Positions 36,895-45,574 of a stretch of DNA of 64,000 bases are shown one piece after another. The notes beneath the pieces are model-generated. The model did not search any database. It was given only the letters and a program-made list of their open reading frames with translations, and was not told the DNA's origin. The translations under genes and the position numbers were made by a program. The number at the start of each line of letters is the position of its first letter. The first letter of the stretch is position 1. Source of the DNA: Limnochordales bacterium (GTDB lineage: Bacteria; Bacillota; Limnochordia; Limnochordales; DUMU01); contig JADBKP010000002.1 in NCBI GenBank assembly GCA_014896315.1, forward strand, positions 1 through 64,000. The letters run 5' to 3'.

Positions 36895-38511
36895 CTACTC
36901 CATTCTGACGATTCGGCCCTCCACCTGGGGGTTAACCTCTCCCTTTGCCTGAAGGTACTCCACAAGCACCTCAAAGTCCACAAAACCTGCTTCGATGGAA
37001 TTCCGGCCTTGGGTGAACACGTGATATCCATCGCCGCCACTGTACAGGAAGTTGTTGGTGGCAACCTTGTAGCTGGCGGCCGGGTCTATCGGCCTGTAGC
37101 TCCCGTCGGGCTCACGAACTTCCACCTTCACCACCCGTTTGCCCGGCGCCTGCTTGGGATCCCAGACGAAACGCAATCCGGCTACGTGCGGGAAGCGTCC
37201 GGCGCCGCTCTCTACCTGGCTGACTCCGTTTTCCAGCGCCTCGACAATCTGGGCTCCCGTCAGCTCAGTCACCATCAGGGTGTTGCCGAAAGGCATCACT
37301 GTCAGAACCTCGCCCAGGGTGATCTCACCCGCATCGATGGAAGCCCGGATTCCGCCGCCATTGGTGATGGCGATCCGCGCCCCCCAGGGAGCGGCCTTAG
37401 CCAGCATAGCATCGGCGATCAGGTTGCCGAGGTTAGTCTCCTGGGCTCTGACATGCGCCCGCTCACCGTCAAGGGCGACCGCCGTCCTCCCCACCACGCG
37501 GGAGCGTATATCAGCCAGCGCCGCATTATACTCGGCCAGCCGAGCGGCCACCTGCGGCTCTTCCTCCACAACGAATTGCTCATTCTCCTTCTGGTCCACG
37601 GCTGTCAGCCCGCCCTGCCAGGCAGCGGGAACGCCTTTCTGGTCAAAAGTGACGTCCAACCGGCCGAGGTACTTGCCTTCTGCACCCGCCTGTACCACCA
37701 GCGTGGGGGTCCCGTCGGCGGTGATAACGGCCGGATACTCTTCCGGTACGGTGTGGCTGTGCCCGCCTACAATCACATCGATCCCTTCGACCGCCGCCGC
37801 CAGTTCAAGGTCCCGCGACCACCCAAGGTGGCTGAGGACGATAATCCGGTCAACCCCCATGTCCGTAAGACGGTCCACCAGCTCGCCGGCGGCAGCTATC
37901 GGGTCACGGAAGCGTACGTGCGGTCCGGGACTTGAGATCTCGGCTGCTTCCGGCGTAGTCAGCCCTATGATGCCTACCTTTGCACCGGCAATCTCCCGGA
38001 TCACCGCCGGGTAGATGCCGCTCTCCTTACTGCCGATCTCGGTGCGGGCAAACTTGCCAAGATCAGGGTCATCGGCAAGATCGACGTTGGCACTCACCAG
38101 CGGGAAGCGTGCCCCGGCCACAAAAGAAGCGAGTCCGGCGGGCCCCTTGTCAAACTCATGGTTGCCGATCGTCATCGCATCGTACCCGAGAAGGTTCATG
38201 AACTCGAGATCGGCCCTGCCCTGATACTGGGTGAAATAGAGAGTTCCGGAGAAGACATCTCCGGCGTCAACCAGGAGCGCGTCGGGCACCTGCTCCCGTA
38301 TCTGCTTGACCAGGGCGGCCCGGCGGGCAATCTGTTCCAGATGCGCGTGAGTGTCATTGGTGTGCAAGATAGTCAGGGTTGGGGACGATAACGAGCCCGC
38401 CTCTTCTCCCGTCGCCCCAACTACAACCGGCACAAGGGAGAAGAGAGCTACCAACCAGACTGCCAGTCCCAGGGTGGTTCGCAAAGCCCAGCACCGTACC
38501 GAAAACTTCAT
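36895..38511 (-). CDS. Secreted 5'-nucleotidase / cyclic phosphodiesterase (UshA family)
   Basis: Calcineurin-like phosphoesterase that removes phosphate from nucleotides outside the cell. The 538 residues have a signal peptide (1-33), then the two-metal domain with LHTNDTHAH (Asp53, His55), DAGD, GNHEFDKG and GGHSHTVPEE. The C-terminal 5'-nucleotidase domain (about 340-538) contains ITNGGGIRA and GDGYHVF, which bind the base. No cell-wall anchor is seen after VEGRIVRME. GAGGAGG precedes the ATG, and a strong terminator follows. A role in phosphate or nucleoside scavenging is inferred. Confidence 0.93.
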   Translation of the reverse strand: MKFSVRCWALRTTLGLAVWLVALFSLVPVVVGATGEEAGSLSSPTLTILHTNDTHAHLEQIARRAALVKQIREQVPDALLVDAGDVFSGTLYFTQYQGRADLEFMNLLGYDAMTIGNHEFDKGPAGLASFVAGARFPLVSANVDLADDPDLGKFARTEIGSKESGIYPAVIREIAGAKVGIIGLTTPEAAEISSPGPHVRFRDPIAAAGELVDRLTDMGVDRIIVLSHLGWSRDLELAAAVEGIDVIVGGHSHTVPEEYPAVITADGTPTLVVQAGAEGKYLGRLDVTFDQKGVPAAWQGGLTAVDQKENEQFVVEEEPQVAARLAEYNAALADIRSRVVGRTAVALDGERAHVRAQETNLGNLIADAMLAKAAPWGARIAITNGGGIRASIDAGEITLGEVLTVMPFGNTLMVTELTGAQIVEALENGVSQVESGAGRFPHVAGLRFVWDPKQAPGKRVVKVEVREPDGSYRPIDPAASYKVATNNFLYSGGDGYHVFTQGRNSIEAGFVDFEVLVEYLQAKGEVNPQVEGRIVRME

Positions 38512-38580
38512 GGCGGTCCTCCTCTCACATTGTTTCTGCTATCTAATTCCACAAGCTCTATCACCAACACCTGCCAGCGA

Positions 38581-39507
38581 TCAGGGTGTCCCGGTACTGC
38601 TGACCACCCGGTTGCGCAAGGTACCAATCCCGGTCACCGTGCATTCCACAAGATCACCGGGCTTGATCGGGGCAATTCCCTGTGGAGTACCGGTACTGAC
38701 GATATCCCCCGGTTCGAGCGTAATATGCCGGGTGATGGCCACCAGGATGTCTGGTATCTTGAAGATCATCTCGGCAGTAGAGGCAGTCTGACGCAGTTCA
38801 CCATTGACTCGCAGGGTGATCTGTAGCGTATGGGGGTCGGAGATCTCGTCGGTCAGCACCACGACCGGACCCATAGGACAGAACGTGTCGTAACTCTTCG
38901 ATCGGAACCAGGGCTGCCTGGCGGCGATATCCTGCTGCTGCAGGCTGCGTTCAGTCACATCGTTGAGGATGGTATAACCGAGAACGCAGTCAAGAGCGCT
39001 CTCCCGCGTCAGGTTGCGCGCCCGCGTCCCGATCACAACTGCCAGCTCAGCCTCGGGATCTACGCGTTCTGCCCCTTCCGGATAGACTATCTCGTCATCC
39101 TGGCCGATCACCGCCGTGGATGCCTTAACGAAGTAGATGGGTTCGGACGGAACCGGGGCGTCAGTCTCCCGGGCGTGGGCGGCATAGTTCCGTCCCAGGC
39201 AGATTATCTTGCCCGGGCGAGCTATCGGAGGCCCGAGACGGGGTGTCCCCGGAATGGTCAGGGTCGGCCACAGGTGGTGGCGGTCGAGAAAGGCGACCAC
39301 CTCCGCCAGAAAAGCGGTGAAGGGCTGGTTGGCGGTGAGTGCCGACCGCTGGTTTAAGAGATCCAGTAGTGAACGGATGGTAGGCCCCGGTTCGCCCTCT
39401 TTGGCAAGACGGTAGAGGCGAAGCCCGCGGCCCAGGTCGATCAGGTCGTCACCCCAGACCAGGGCGACGGTTTCCTGGGTTCCATACTTCACCGATGCCA
39501 GCTTCAA
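38581..39507 (-). CDS. Fumarylacetoacetate hydrolase family protein
   Basis: C-C bond hydrolase or decarboxylase of the FAH family, acting on keto acids such as acylpyruvates or 2-keto-3-deoxy acids; the substrate cannot be read from sequence. The 308 residues contain a short N-terminal domain (1-95) and the metal-binding catalytic domain with IICLGRNYAAHARE, the metal Glu pair in DPEAELAVVIG, and STGTPQGIAPIKPGD near the end. The start is TTG 39507 after AGGAGGG. It lies 12 bases after the zinc-ribbon gene, so they are probably cotranscribed. Confidence 0.9.
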   Translation of the reverse strand: MKLASVKYGTQETVALVWGDDLIDLGRGLRLYRLAKEGEPGPTIRSLLDLLNQRSALTANQPFTAFLAEVVAFLDRHHLWPTLTIPGTPRLGPPIARPGKIICLGRNYAAHARETDAPVPSEPIYFVKASTAVIGQDDEIVYPEGAERVDPEAELAVVIGTRARNLTRESALDCVLGYTILNDVTERSLQQQDIAARQPWFRSKSYDTFCPMGPVVVLTDEISDPHTLQITLRVNGELRQTASTAEMIFKIPDILVAITRHITLEPGDIVSTGTPQGIAPIKPGDLVECTVTGIGTLRNRVVSSTGTP

Positions 39508-39519
39508 CGCAGTGCCCTC

Positions 39520-39783
39520 CTAGCGTTCGGGCGTCCCGTGCACACCCTCCGGCCCACCGTGGGGAGCAGCTCCCGGCACATGTCGTGCTCCGGCTGCCGT
39601 GCCCTCCACCGGCTCTTGCGCCCAGTGCCTGCGGGCTTGAGCCAACTGCGGATCGATGGTATCCCGCATCTCGGTGGATGTTGGATACGAACGGGTGTTG
39701 GCCGTCGCCAACGGTGCGCCACACTCTATACAGAATTTGTTGCTATCGTCGTTGAAACGGCCACAATGCGGGCAGCGTTGCAT
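39520..39783 (-). CDS. Zinc-ribbon protein
   Basis: Protein of 87 residues. It begins MQRCPHCGRFNDDSNKFCIECGAPL, a CxxC-x10-CxxC zinc ribbon of the type found in many small bacterial proteins. The remaining 60 residues are rich in Ala, Pro and Gly and look disordered. The start is ATG 39781-39783 with GGGAGGG nine bases upstream; an in-frame start further up has no site. It is likely cotranscribed with the FAH-family gene; no function is known. Confidence 0.8.
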   Translation of the reverse strand: MQRCPHCGRFNDDSNKFCIECGAPLATANTRSYPTSTEMRDTIDPQLAQARRHWAQEPVEGTAAGARHVPGAAPHGGPEGVHGTPER

Positions 39784-39879
39784 GTACAAACCCTCCCATT
39801 GCCGAAGTAGATGGGCAGCTGCCCGCTGGCTGACCACATACCGACCGCCAAATGCCTGGCAGCAGCAGACAACGCCCGT

Positions 39880-40848
39880 TTAAGTATTCCCGTCTTTCAG
39901 CGAACGGTGCATAAGGTAGAAGACGCGGTCCATTCGGGCATTGACCGTGCGAGCATAGAACGGCACCGGGCCGGCCCAGGAGATCTGAGCCTCCAGGTAC
40001 CCCTGCTCCCTGAGGTCGCGCAGACAGAGCCGCAAGAGCGTGCGGCCGATGCCAAGCTTACGGACGCGCGGGTCTGTCCCCATCGGCCCAAACCAGTTGC
40101 GCCGGTTTCCGGCGTAGGCGGCAAATCCTACCACCCGCTCCTCCGCCGCCGCGGATGGTTGTATCGCGATAAAGACGGCCGGCGGAGAACGACGCAGCGA
40201 TGCCATGGTTTCCCAACGCCAGTTATCGCCGAAAGCCCGGGCAATCCAGTTGCCAACCGCCTCGGCATCGTCCGGCTCCATGCGACGGACGACGATTCCC
40301 TGGCTTGCCAGGAACCGTTCATCATCTTCCGTATCCAAAGGTGCAGTGGCCAGGTCGACACGCAGGTTAACTGCGTCGGCATAGCGCGTATATCCGTTCT
40401 TAAGAAAGAAGCAGTAGGCTCCGGTGTAGCAGACATCGACACCGGGCCAAAGGTAGCAGGGTGCACTGCCGCTCACCCGTACTGTGTCTACTCCCCGCGC
40501 TGCGAGAAGAGCTTCAAACCTCTTCAGCAGGCTAGTTCCCACCCCCTGTCTCTGGTAAGTAGGAGAGACGGCAACAAACTTCACATAACCGACGCTTGTG
40601 CCCGTCCCGCGGTCCTGCCGGACAACCCCGCCCAACGCGCCGACCAGCCCGCCATCCACCTCGACTCCAAGTTGGAGTTCGGGATCGAAATCCGGATCAC
40701 CCCAAACCTGTCCCTCCACCTCCGCCTCGGTCAGCATATCCAGCCAGAGCGCGCTGCGTAGCAGGCTGGCCAGCTCTCTGAGTCTGTCGCGCGTCAGGTT
40801 GACTTCTGTATGCTTGTTCTCCACAATCCCTTCACCCTGCCCTTTCAT
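39880..40848 (-). CDS. Tandem GNAT-domain acetyltransferase
   Basis: Protein of 322 residues built of two GNAT folds. The first (about 10-165) has the acetyl-CoA motif VSPTYQRQGVGTSLLKRFEALL. The second (about 185-310) has FGPMGTDPRVRKLGIGRTLLRLCLRDLREQGY. Both keep the Q/RxxGxG/A pattern, so both could bind acetyl-CoA. The substrate is unknown. The insert LWPGVDVCYTGAYCFFLKNGYTRY in the first domain is typical of this two-domain group. A GTG eight codons in is another possible start. Single gene. Confidence 0.85.
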   Translation of the reverse strand: MKGQGEGIVENKHTEVNLTRDRLRELASLLRSALWLDMLTEAEVEGQVWGDPDFDPELQLGVEVDGGLVGALGGVVRQDRGTGTSVGYVKFVAVSPTYQRQGVGTSLLKRFEALLAARGVDTVRVSGSAPCYLWPGVDVCYTGAYCFFLKNGYTRYADAVNLRVDLATAPLDTEDDERFLASQGIVVRRMEPDDAEAVGNWIARAFGDNWRWETMASLRRSPPAVFIAIQPSAAAEERVVGFAAYAGNRRNWFGPMGTDPRVRKLGIGRTLLRLCLRDLREQGYLEAQISWAGPVPFYARTVNARMDRVFYLMHRSLKDGNT

Positions 40849-41268
40849 CTCCGTCCGTTAGCGATGCGGACCACCTGCGCCCGGGCAGCCCGCCTCGCCC
40901 TGTGCGGCCCTCCGGTCGAGTCAGGCCGTTTAGAACCGCGACGGAGAATTATCCGGAGGCGTGCGGTTCCCCTGCCGGGCTGCAGCGCGGCTGATCCTCA
41001 TAGAGATTCCGCGCTTTGCCGTGGGTGCCCGCATGGGCCCGAACGACCCTGGAAGAGATCCGTCTACCCTCAGAGGGATAAATGGGTACCGTCTGCTTCA
41101 GGCAGTTGCGGGAGGCTTTTGCGGCCCTTTACCCTCTTTGCTAAATCTGGTTTACGGCATATAATCACGAACGGGCCGGCTCTACGCCCGGGTGCTCATT
41201 CGTCAGGCCAGCCGGGCAAGCCTTAGGGAGGATTAGGTCCTTCATCTTTAAAGAGGAGAGGGTTTGGC
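40849..41268. other. Intergenic region holding the lipoprotein promoter
   Basis: About 420 bases between divergent genes. The promoter at 41138-41165 belongs to the right-hand gene. I see no reliable coding frame or RNA in 40870-41130. Confidence 0.5.
41138..41165 (+). promoter_or_regulatory. Promoter of the Thr/Asp-rich lipoprotein gene
   Basis: TTGCTA (41138-41143), 16 nt and a consensus TATAAT (41160-41165), about 100 bases before the GTG start. Confidence 0.65.
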
Positions 41269-41586
41269 GTGCGCATTTCTAAGAAGTGGGCTGTCCTTGG
41301 GATTTCGTTGTTGCTGGTTACCTTCGTGGCCGCCGGCTGCGGCAAGAAGGATGAAGCGACCTCCGAGGAGACCACAACCGAGGAGACCACCACCACGGAA
41401 GATACCTCTACCGACGTTACGACTGACACCCTCGGAACCGAGACCACCGATACGCTAAGCACCGAGAGCACGGATACCACCGCGGCCGACGCGACCACAA
41501 CGGACACCGCGACCACTGACGCGACCGCTACCACCGACGCCGGCACGCTTGACACTACTACTACAGACACTACTAGCTCCTTCTAA
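41269..41586 (+). CDS. Small Thr/Asp-rich lipoprotein
   Basis: A lipoprotein of 105 residues. The signal peptide ends in VAAGC, so lipid attachment at Cys24 is likely. The mature part is almost all Thr, Asp, Glu, Ser and Ala in irregular repeats of the TTTDT and TTEDT type, strongly acidic and without structure. Such a chain could act as a surface spacer or glycosylated stalk, or bind cations; that is speculation. GTG start with AAAGAGGAGAGGG upstream. It is a one-gene unit with its own promoter and terminator, so real expression is plausible despite the low complexity. Confidence 0.8.
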   Translation: MRISKKWAVLGISLLLVTFVAAGCGKKDEATSEETTTEETTTTEDTSTDVTTDTLGTETTDTLSTESTDTTAADATTTDTATTDATATTDAGTLDTTTTDTTSSF

Positions 41587-41620
41587 TAGCTGGAGGCTCG
41601 GCGTCAAGGGTAAGCAAAGT

Positions 41621-41687
41621 GACCGGCATCTGGGCCGCTTTACGGAGTCGGCCCAGACTTAGGCTCAGGTGCCGGTCGCTTGCTTTT
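41621..41687 (+). terminator. Two-part hairpin terminator after the lipoprotein gene
   Basis: Outer stem GACCGGCA...TGCCGGTC (41621-41628 with 41670-41677) encloses an inner stem TCTGGGCC...GGCCCAGA. It is followed by GCTTGCTTTTT. Confidence 0.8.
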
Positions 41688-41801
41688 TCGTTATTGCTGT
41701 TCTATTCTCCAACCATTTCCCAGGTCTCTGTGTGAACGTCCGTCGTCTTCCCTGCGTCTGAGCAGACGATACTCCGGCAGAAAGGATGCGAGGGGTTCAC
41801 T

Positions 41802-41873
41802 ATGGACTTCTTCACGTTCATCGGCATAATCGTGGTGGCCTGGGTAGTTCTCAAGCACCTGGGTGGTCTTTGA
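41802..41873 (+). CDS. 23-residue hydrophobic membrane peptide
   Basis: Very short frame encoding MDFFTFIGIIVVAWVVLKHL plus GGL. The sequence is one clean transmembrane helix with an acidic start and a basic residue near the end. GAGGGG lies seven bases before the ATG. A perfect 12-bp hairpin follows 18 bases after the stop. It lies in a space of about 750 bases with no other firm gene. No known family is recognised. Real small membrane proteins look like this, but chance cannot be ruled out. Confidence 0.5.
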   Translation: MDFFTFIGIIVVAWVVLKHLGGL

Positions 41874-41891
41874 TTGAGTATATAAACTCTG

Positions 41892-41923
41892 GCTGCACGT
41901 CTCCCCCACGCGAGACGTGCAGC
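41892..41923. other. Perfect 12-bp hairpin
   Basis: GCTGCACGTCTC, eight bases, GAGACGTGCAGC. There is no T-run on either side, so it is not a standard terminator. It follows the 23-residue peptide frame and may stabilise or end its transcript. Confidence 0.6.
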
Positions 41924-41954
41924 AACGTCGGGGCTCTCCACAGCCACTTGTTTC

Positions 41955-42341
41955 CTACATCCTGATTGCGGGTAAGTTTGCCCGCCGCCACAGACGGCAG
42001 CGCCCTTCCAGGCGACTGCCCGGCGGTAACTTTTGTGAGGACGTAGCGGCAATCCGGCGCGCAACGGAGACCGGCTGTCTGGGAGCGTCCACTATGGTGA
42101 GGCTGTTTACCACAATCTCGGTGCGGCATCCTGCCGGAGTAGACCGGGTACACTCCCGCCTTATCTCAACCCGTGGCATGATGACGTGCAGTTCATGAGG
42201 GGTGGGGTCATCGGAGTGTCGGGTCACGGTGATCCGAATCTCCGGAAGGTCAACGTGCACCTCATCAGACAATACCGGGTTGTTGCTCCGCCGGCGAAGC
42301 CTGCGGCAGCCAGACAGCCAGTCCTGCCATTTCCGTGTCAT
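41955..42341 (-). CDS. Doubtful hypothetical protein
   Basis: Open frame of 128 residues in a stretch with no other gene. The middle part (VHVDLPEIRITVTRHSDDPTPHELHVIMPRVEIR) alternates like beta strands, but the ends are Arg/Cys/Ser rich and uneven. GGGA near the ATG is a weak site. No family recognised. It could be chance in GC-rich DNA. Confidence 0.3.
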   Translation of the reverse strand: MTRKWQDWLSGCRRLRRRSNNPVLSDEVHVDLPEIRITVTRHSDDPTPHELHVIMPRVEIRRECTRSTPAGCRTEIVVNSLTIVDAPRQPVSVARRIAATSSQKLPPGSRLEGRCRLWRRANLPAIRM

Positions 42342-42450
42342 CCCGCATCCCACCAGCCGCGCTGCTGGTCTGAGCGTAACGGGGTCCTGCTGCCGCGACC
42401 ATCCGCCTGCAGTGCCTATTTTCTTTCCCCCTCAACCGGGCTTGGGAAAG

Positions 42451-43176
42451 CTACTCCTGGCCGAGAAGCTCCCGCAAGCGAGCAACGACCGGTTCCAGAG
42501 TAGGAGACGGGTTCTCCGGATCGGCCTCATACTCTATAACATATGTGCCCGCAAACCCTTGCTTCCGCAAAGCGGCCACGACGGCGGGCAGATCGAGTCT
42601 GCCGGTTCCAGGCGAAACCTCCTTCCTTTCATCCACAAAATCCTTCAGGTGAACGGCATGCACTCGCTCGCCCAGGTGTTCGATCACCGCTACCGGATCT
42701 TCACCGGAACGCAGGTAATGGCCGGTATCGACACATGCCCCCATCTCACGGGGATATCCGCTCACCGCCTGCCAGACCCTTTCCGAGCTGCCAAAATGGT
42801 GACCTGGCCCATGGTTGTGCAGAGCCAGGCAGATTCCCGCCTCTTGTGCTTCCGCCACTGCCGCCTGCTGCGTCTCACGGTCGTCAGGCCTGAAGTCGAC
42901 GCTCAGGTAGTCCGCCCCGAGCCGGGCTGCAAACTGCACGAGCTGACGGGCCGACTCCGGATCACGCAGCCAGACCACCCCAAAGCCGCATACGCGCAAG
43001 CCGCGGGAGCGAAAGTGAGCCAGGATACTCTCAACCTCTGCTGGTGGTGTGCTCGCCGGCAGGTGGCCATCCCAGACTTCCGCCGCCTGTACACCTAGTT
43101 GTTGCAGCTTGTCGGCTACCGTGCGGATGTCGAACTTGCGAAAAGTATAGCTTTGAATCCCGATCTCAACCGGCAT
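42451..43176 (-). CDS. Sugar phosphate isomerase/epimerase (TIM barrel)
   Basis: Xylose-isomerase-like TIM barrel of 241 residues, in the group of hydroxypyruvate isomerase, inosose dehydratase and keto-sugar epimerases. It starts MPVEIGIQSYTFRKFDIRTV. Metal-site residues fit: Glu in AAEVWDGHL, HNHGPGH, DTGHYLRSGED and HLKDF. The substrate is not clear. The start is ATG 43174-43176 with AGGAGG upstream. It is downstream of the broken yyaL-like gene on the same strand, and the next carbohydrate genes (fucose/arabinose isomerase-like, GH172-type) suggest a role in sugar use. Confidence 0.85.
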   Translation of the reverse strand: MPVEIGIQSYTFRKFDIRTVADKLQQLGVQAAEVWDGHLPASTPPAEVESILAHFRSRGLRVCGFGVVWLRDPESARQLVQFAARLGADYLSVDFRPDDRETQQAAVAEAQEAGICLALHNHGPGHHFGSSERVWQAVSGYPREMGACVDTGHYLRSGEDPVAVIEHLGERVHAVHLKDFVDERKEVSPGTGRLDLPAVVAALRKQGFAGTYVIEYEADPENPSPTLEPVVARLRELLGQE

Positions 43177-43294
43177 CGATCTCTCGCCTCCTGCACCGAT
43201 GTAACTTGCCGCCGGCACTTGAAGCCTTCTCCATTTGCGCCTACTATCCTCCCGCCAACACGGAGTACCCGGCTCCTTGCGGGTTCACGTACCT

Positions 43295-45396
43295 TCAAGG
43301 GTTGGCGCCGCCCCTCCCGCCAGCGGGCAGCAGCTGAATCCTGAGCTCTTCCGCAGAAGTGGCAGGCTGGCGACAGGTTTCGCCCTGGCAGACGTAGGCT
43401 GCCGGGCGGCCGTTGATTCTGTCCTTGCCCTCCCAAAGCGGGAGCCCTGGCGGCACGGGCTGCCTGGGGTCGAGCCAGAAGAGGGTGGAGCTTGGCAGGA
43501 AAGCGCGGTCCACAACCCGGCGCAGTTCGGCAAAGCCCGGCTCGTCAGGAGCGCCGACCAGCACAATCTGGCGGCTGCCGGAGGCGAGGCGCAGGGCAAC
43601 CCGCCACAGCGTTGCACAGCCCCAGGCATTTCCATCCATTTGGGAACTGTACGATGCAAGAACCTGCTCGATGGTCTCACCCAGTCCCTCTCCACCGCTG
43701 CTCAGGTTCGGAAAGGCATCCCGCAGGCGTAGCGCGCCAAGAAGGAAAAGGCCGACCGGAGAAGGGGTGGATTGATCTGACGCCGCGGCGATCAGTCGCG
43801 GACCGTCTGCCAGCCCCAGATTCTCCGTCTCCACGGACCACAAACAGCCCTGCTCGCGGTCGAAGAAATGATCCAGGATCCGCCCCAGGTACTCGATGGC
43901 AAGCTCGAGATAGCGGGGCGCGAAGGTTGCCTCGTACAGGTCCAGAAGACCGTTCACGAAGGCGGCATAATCTTCCAAAAAGCCAGTGGCCGGGCCGGGT
44001 CTCTCCCGGAAACTGCGCCAAAGCCGCCCGTCGGGCAGACGCAAACGGGAGAGAATGAACTCGGCGGCGTGGATCGCGGCGTTGATGTATTCCTCTTTTC
44101 CCAGTGCCCGGCCGGCCCGGGCGAACGCGGAGATCATCAGCCCGTTCCAGGCGGTGATGATCTTCTCGTCGCGGTGAGGTCGGGGGCGAATGGCGCGGGC
44201 GGCCAGCAACCGCTTGCGAACAGAGGCAAGCCATGCGGCAAGCTGTGCGTCCGTCCATCCCTGGCGGGCAGCAAAGGCCGCCGGATCATCAACCGCTCCG
44301 TGCAGCACCGACCGGCCTCTCTCGAAATTGCCCGCCTCTGTCACGCCGAAGTACTCACAGGCAAGTCTCCCATCTTCTGGGCCGAGCACCTCGACCATCT
44401 CCGCCGGCGTCCAGGTGTAGAAACGCCCCTCCTCACCATGCTCGTCAAGATGGCCAAGGGGAACAGTTGGACCGGGCCCGGAGCTGCGGTCGACTTCAAC
44501 GGCACCAGGTACAGGGCTGTCGGCATCGAGGGTGGCGTAGAATGCGGTACGATCCAGCGGGAATCGGTCGAGTAGCGATGAAAACCGCCCCCTACCTGGT
44601 CATAGATGCCGCCTCTGGCCATCTCAAGCAGAGTCTTCGTCACCATCTCAAGCCATCGGCCCTGCTTTTTGGGCAGCAAGGCGTAAAGGTCGAGAAGGAA
44701 CTCGAGAACTGGAACGTTGGGGAACTTGGGAGGGCCGCCGAAGCCGCCGTACCGGTGGTCAAAGTACCGCCAGAGAGTCTCCGCCGCCGCCTGCGCTTTC
44801 TCTAACCAGTTCGGCGAGGGGATGGGAGTGGAGGAGAGTTGCGCTGGCCCTCGCCCCGCGCCCCGAGTTGATCCCTGCCGATGGTTTTCCAGAGCCTCTT
44901 GCACAGCGGTTGCCACCTGCTCCACTCGCTCCCGCTCTTCCACGAACAACCGGGAAAGTTCGCTCAAGACACGGGGGAACCCGGGGCGCCCCAGTCGGTC
45001 GCGGGGAGGGAAATACGTGCCTACATAGAAGGGCCGCAAGTCCGGGGTGAGGAAGACTGTCAGAGGCCACCCCCCCTGTTCGCCCATGATCAGGGCAACG
45101 AGCTGGTAGAGCTCATCGAGATCGGGGCGTTCCTCCCGATCCACCTTGATGTTGACGTAGAAGCGGTTCATCAGGTCAGCCGTCTCCTGGTTTTCGAAAG
45201 ACTCGCGGGCCATGACGTGGCACCAGTGGCAGGCCGAATAGCCAATGGAGAGCAGGATCGGCTTGTTCTCCCGGCGAGCCTTCTCGAGGGCCTCCTTCCC
45301 CCACGGATACCAGTCCACCGGGTTGTAGGCGTGCTGCAGCAGGTAGGGGCTGGTCTCGGCGATAAGGCGGTTGGGTTTGCGACCGCGGTACGGCAA
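43295..45396 (-). pseudogene. Broken YyaL-like thioredoxin-domain protein gene (DUF255)
   Basis: The intact family has an N-terminal thioredoxin-like domain and an alpha/alpha barrel of about 670-700 residues. Here the 5' part (from TTG 45396, after AGGAGG) reads well through [14 protein letters not shown] and [24 protein letters not shown]. It then goes out of frame near 44540-44546. The 3' part continues in another frame as [26 protein letters not shown] and so on to 43295. The conserved block that should lie between (HFEKMLYDN... to the next strand, about 45-60 residues) is missing. A short GCATT repeat sits at the joint. So it is a deletion with frameshift, not a simple base error. The 5' part alone could still make the thioredoxin domain. 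Confidence 0.85.
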
Positions 45397-45574
45397 CTTT
45401 CTGTACCTCCTTGATCTCTTCTCCGGTAAACACGAAGAGAGACTTTGGTGGTCTTATTCTGTGCTCCCGCGTGCAGGAATGGGAAGCCGGGACTTTGGGG
45501 GCGGCGATTTCTGCCGCCCCCCGCTCCTACCGCTGCCGTACAGCCGTGCGCAGTGCCGCACGCAGCAGCGCCGG

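Noticed and set aside
41892-41923. Hairpin as an intrinsic terminator
   Set aside because: The stem is perfect but neither side has a run of T; kept only as an unexplained hairpin.
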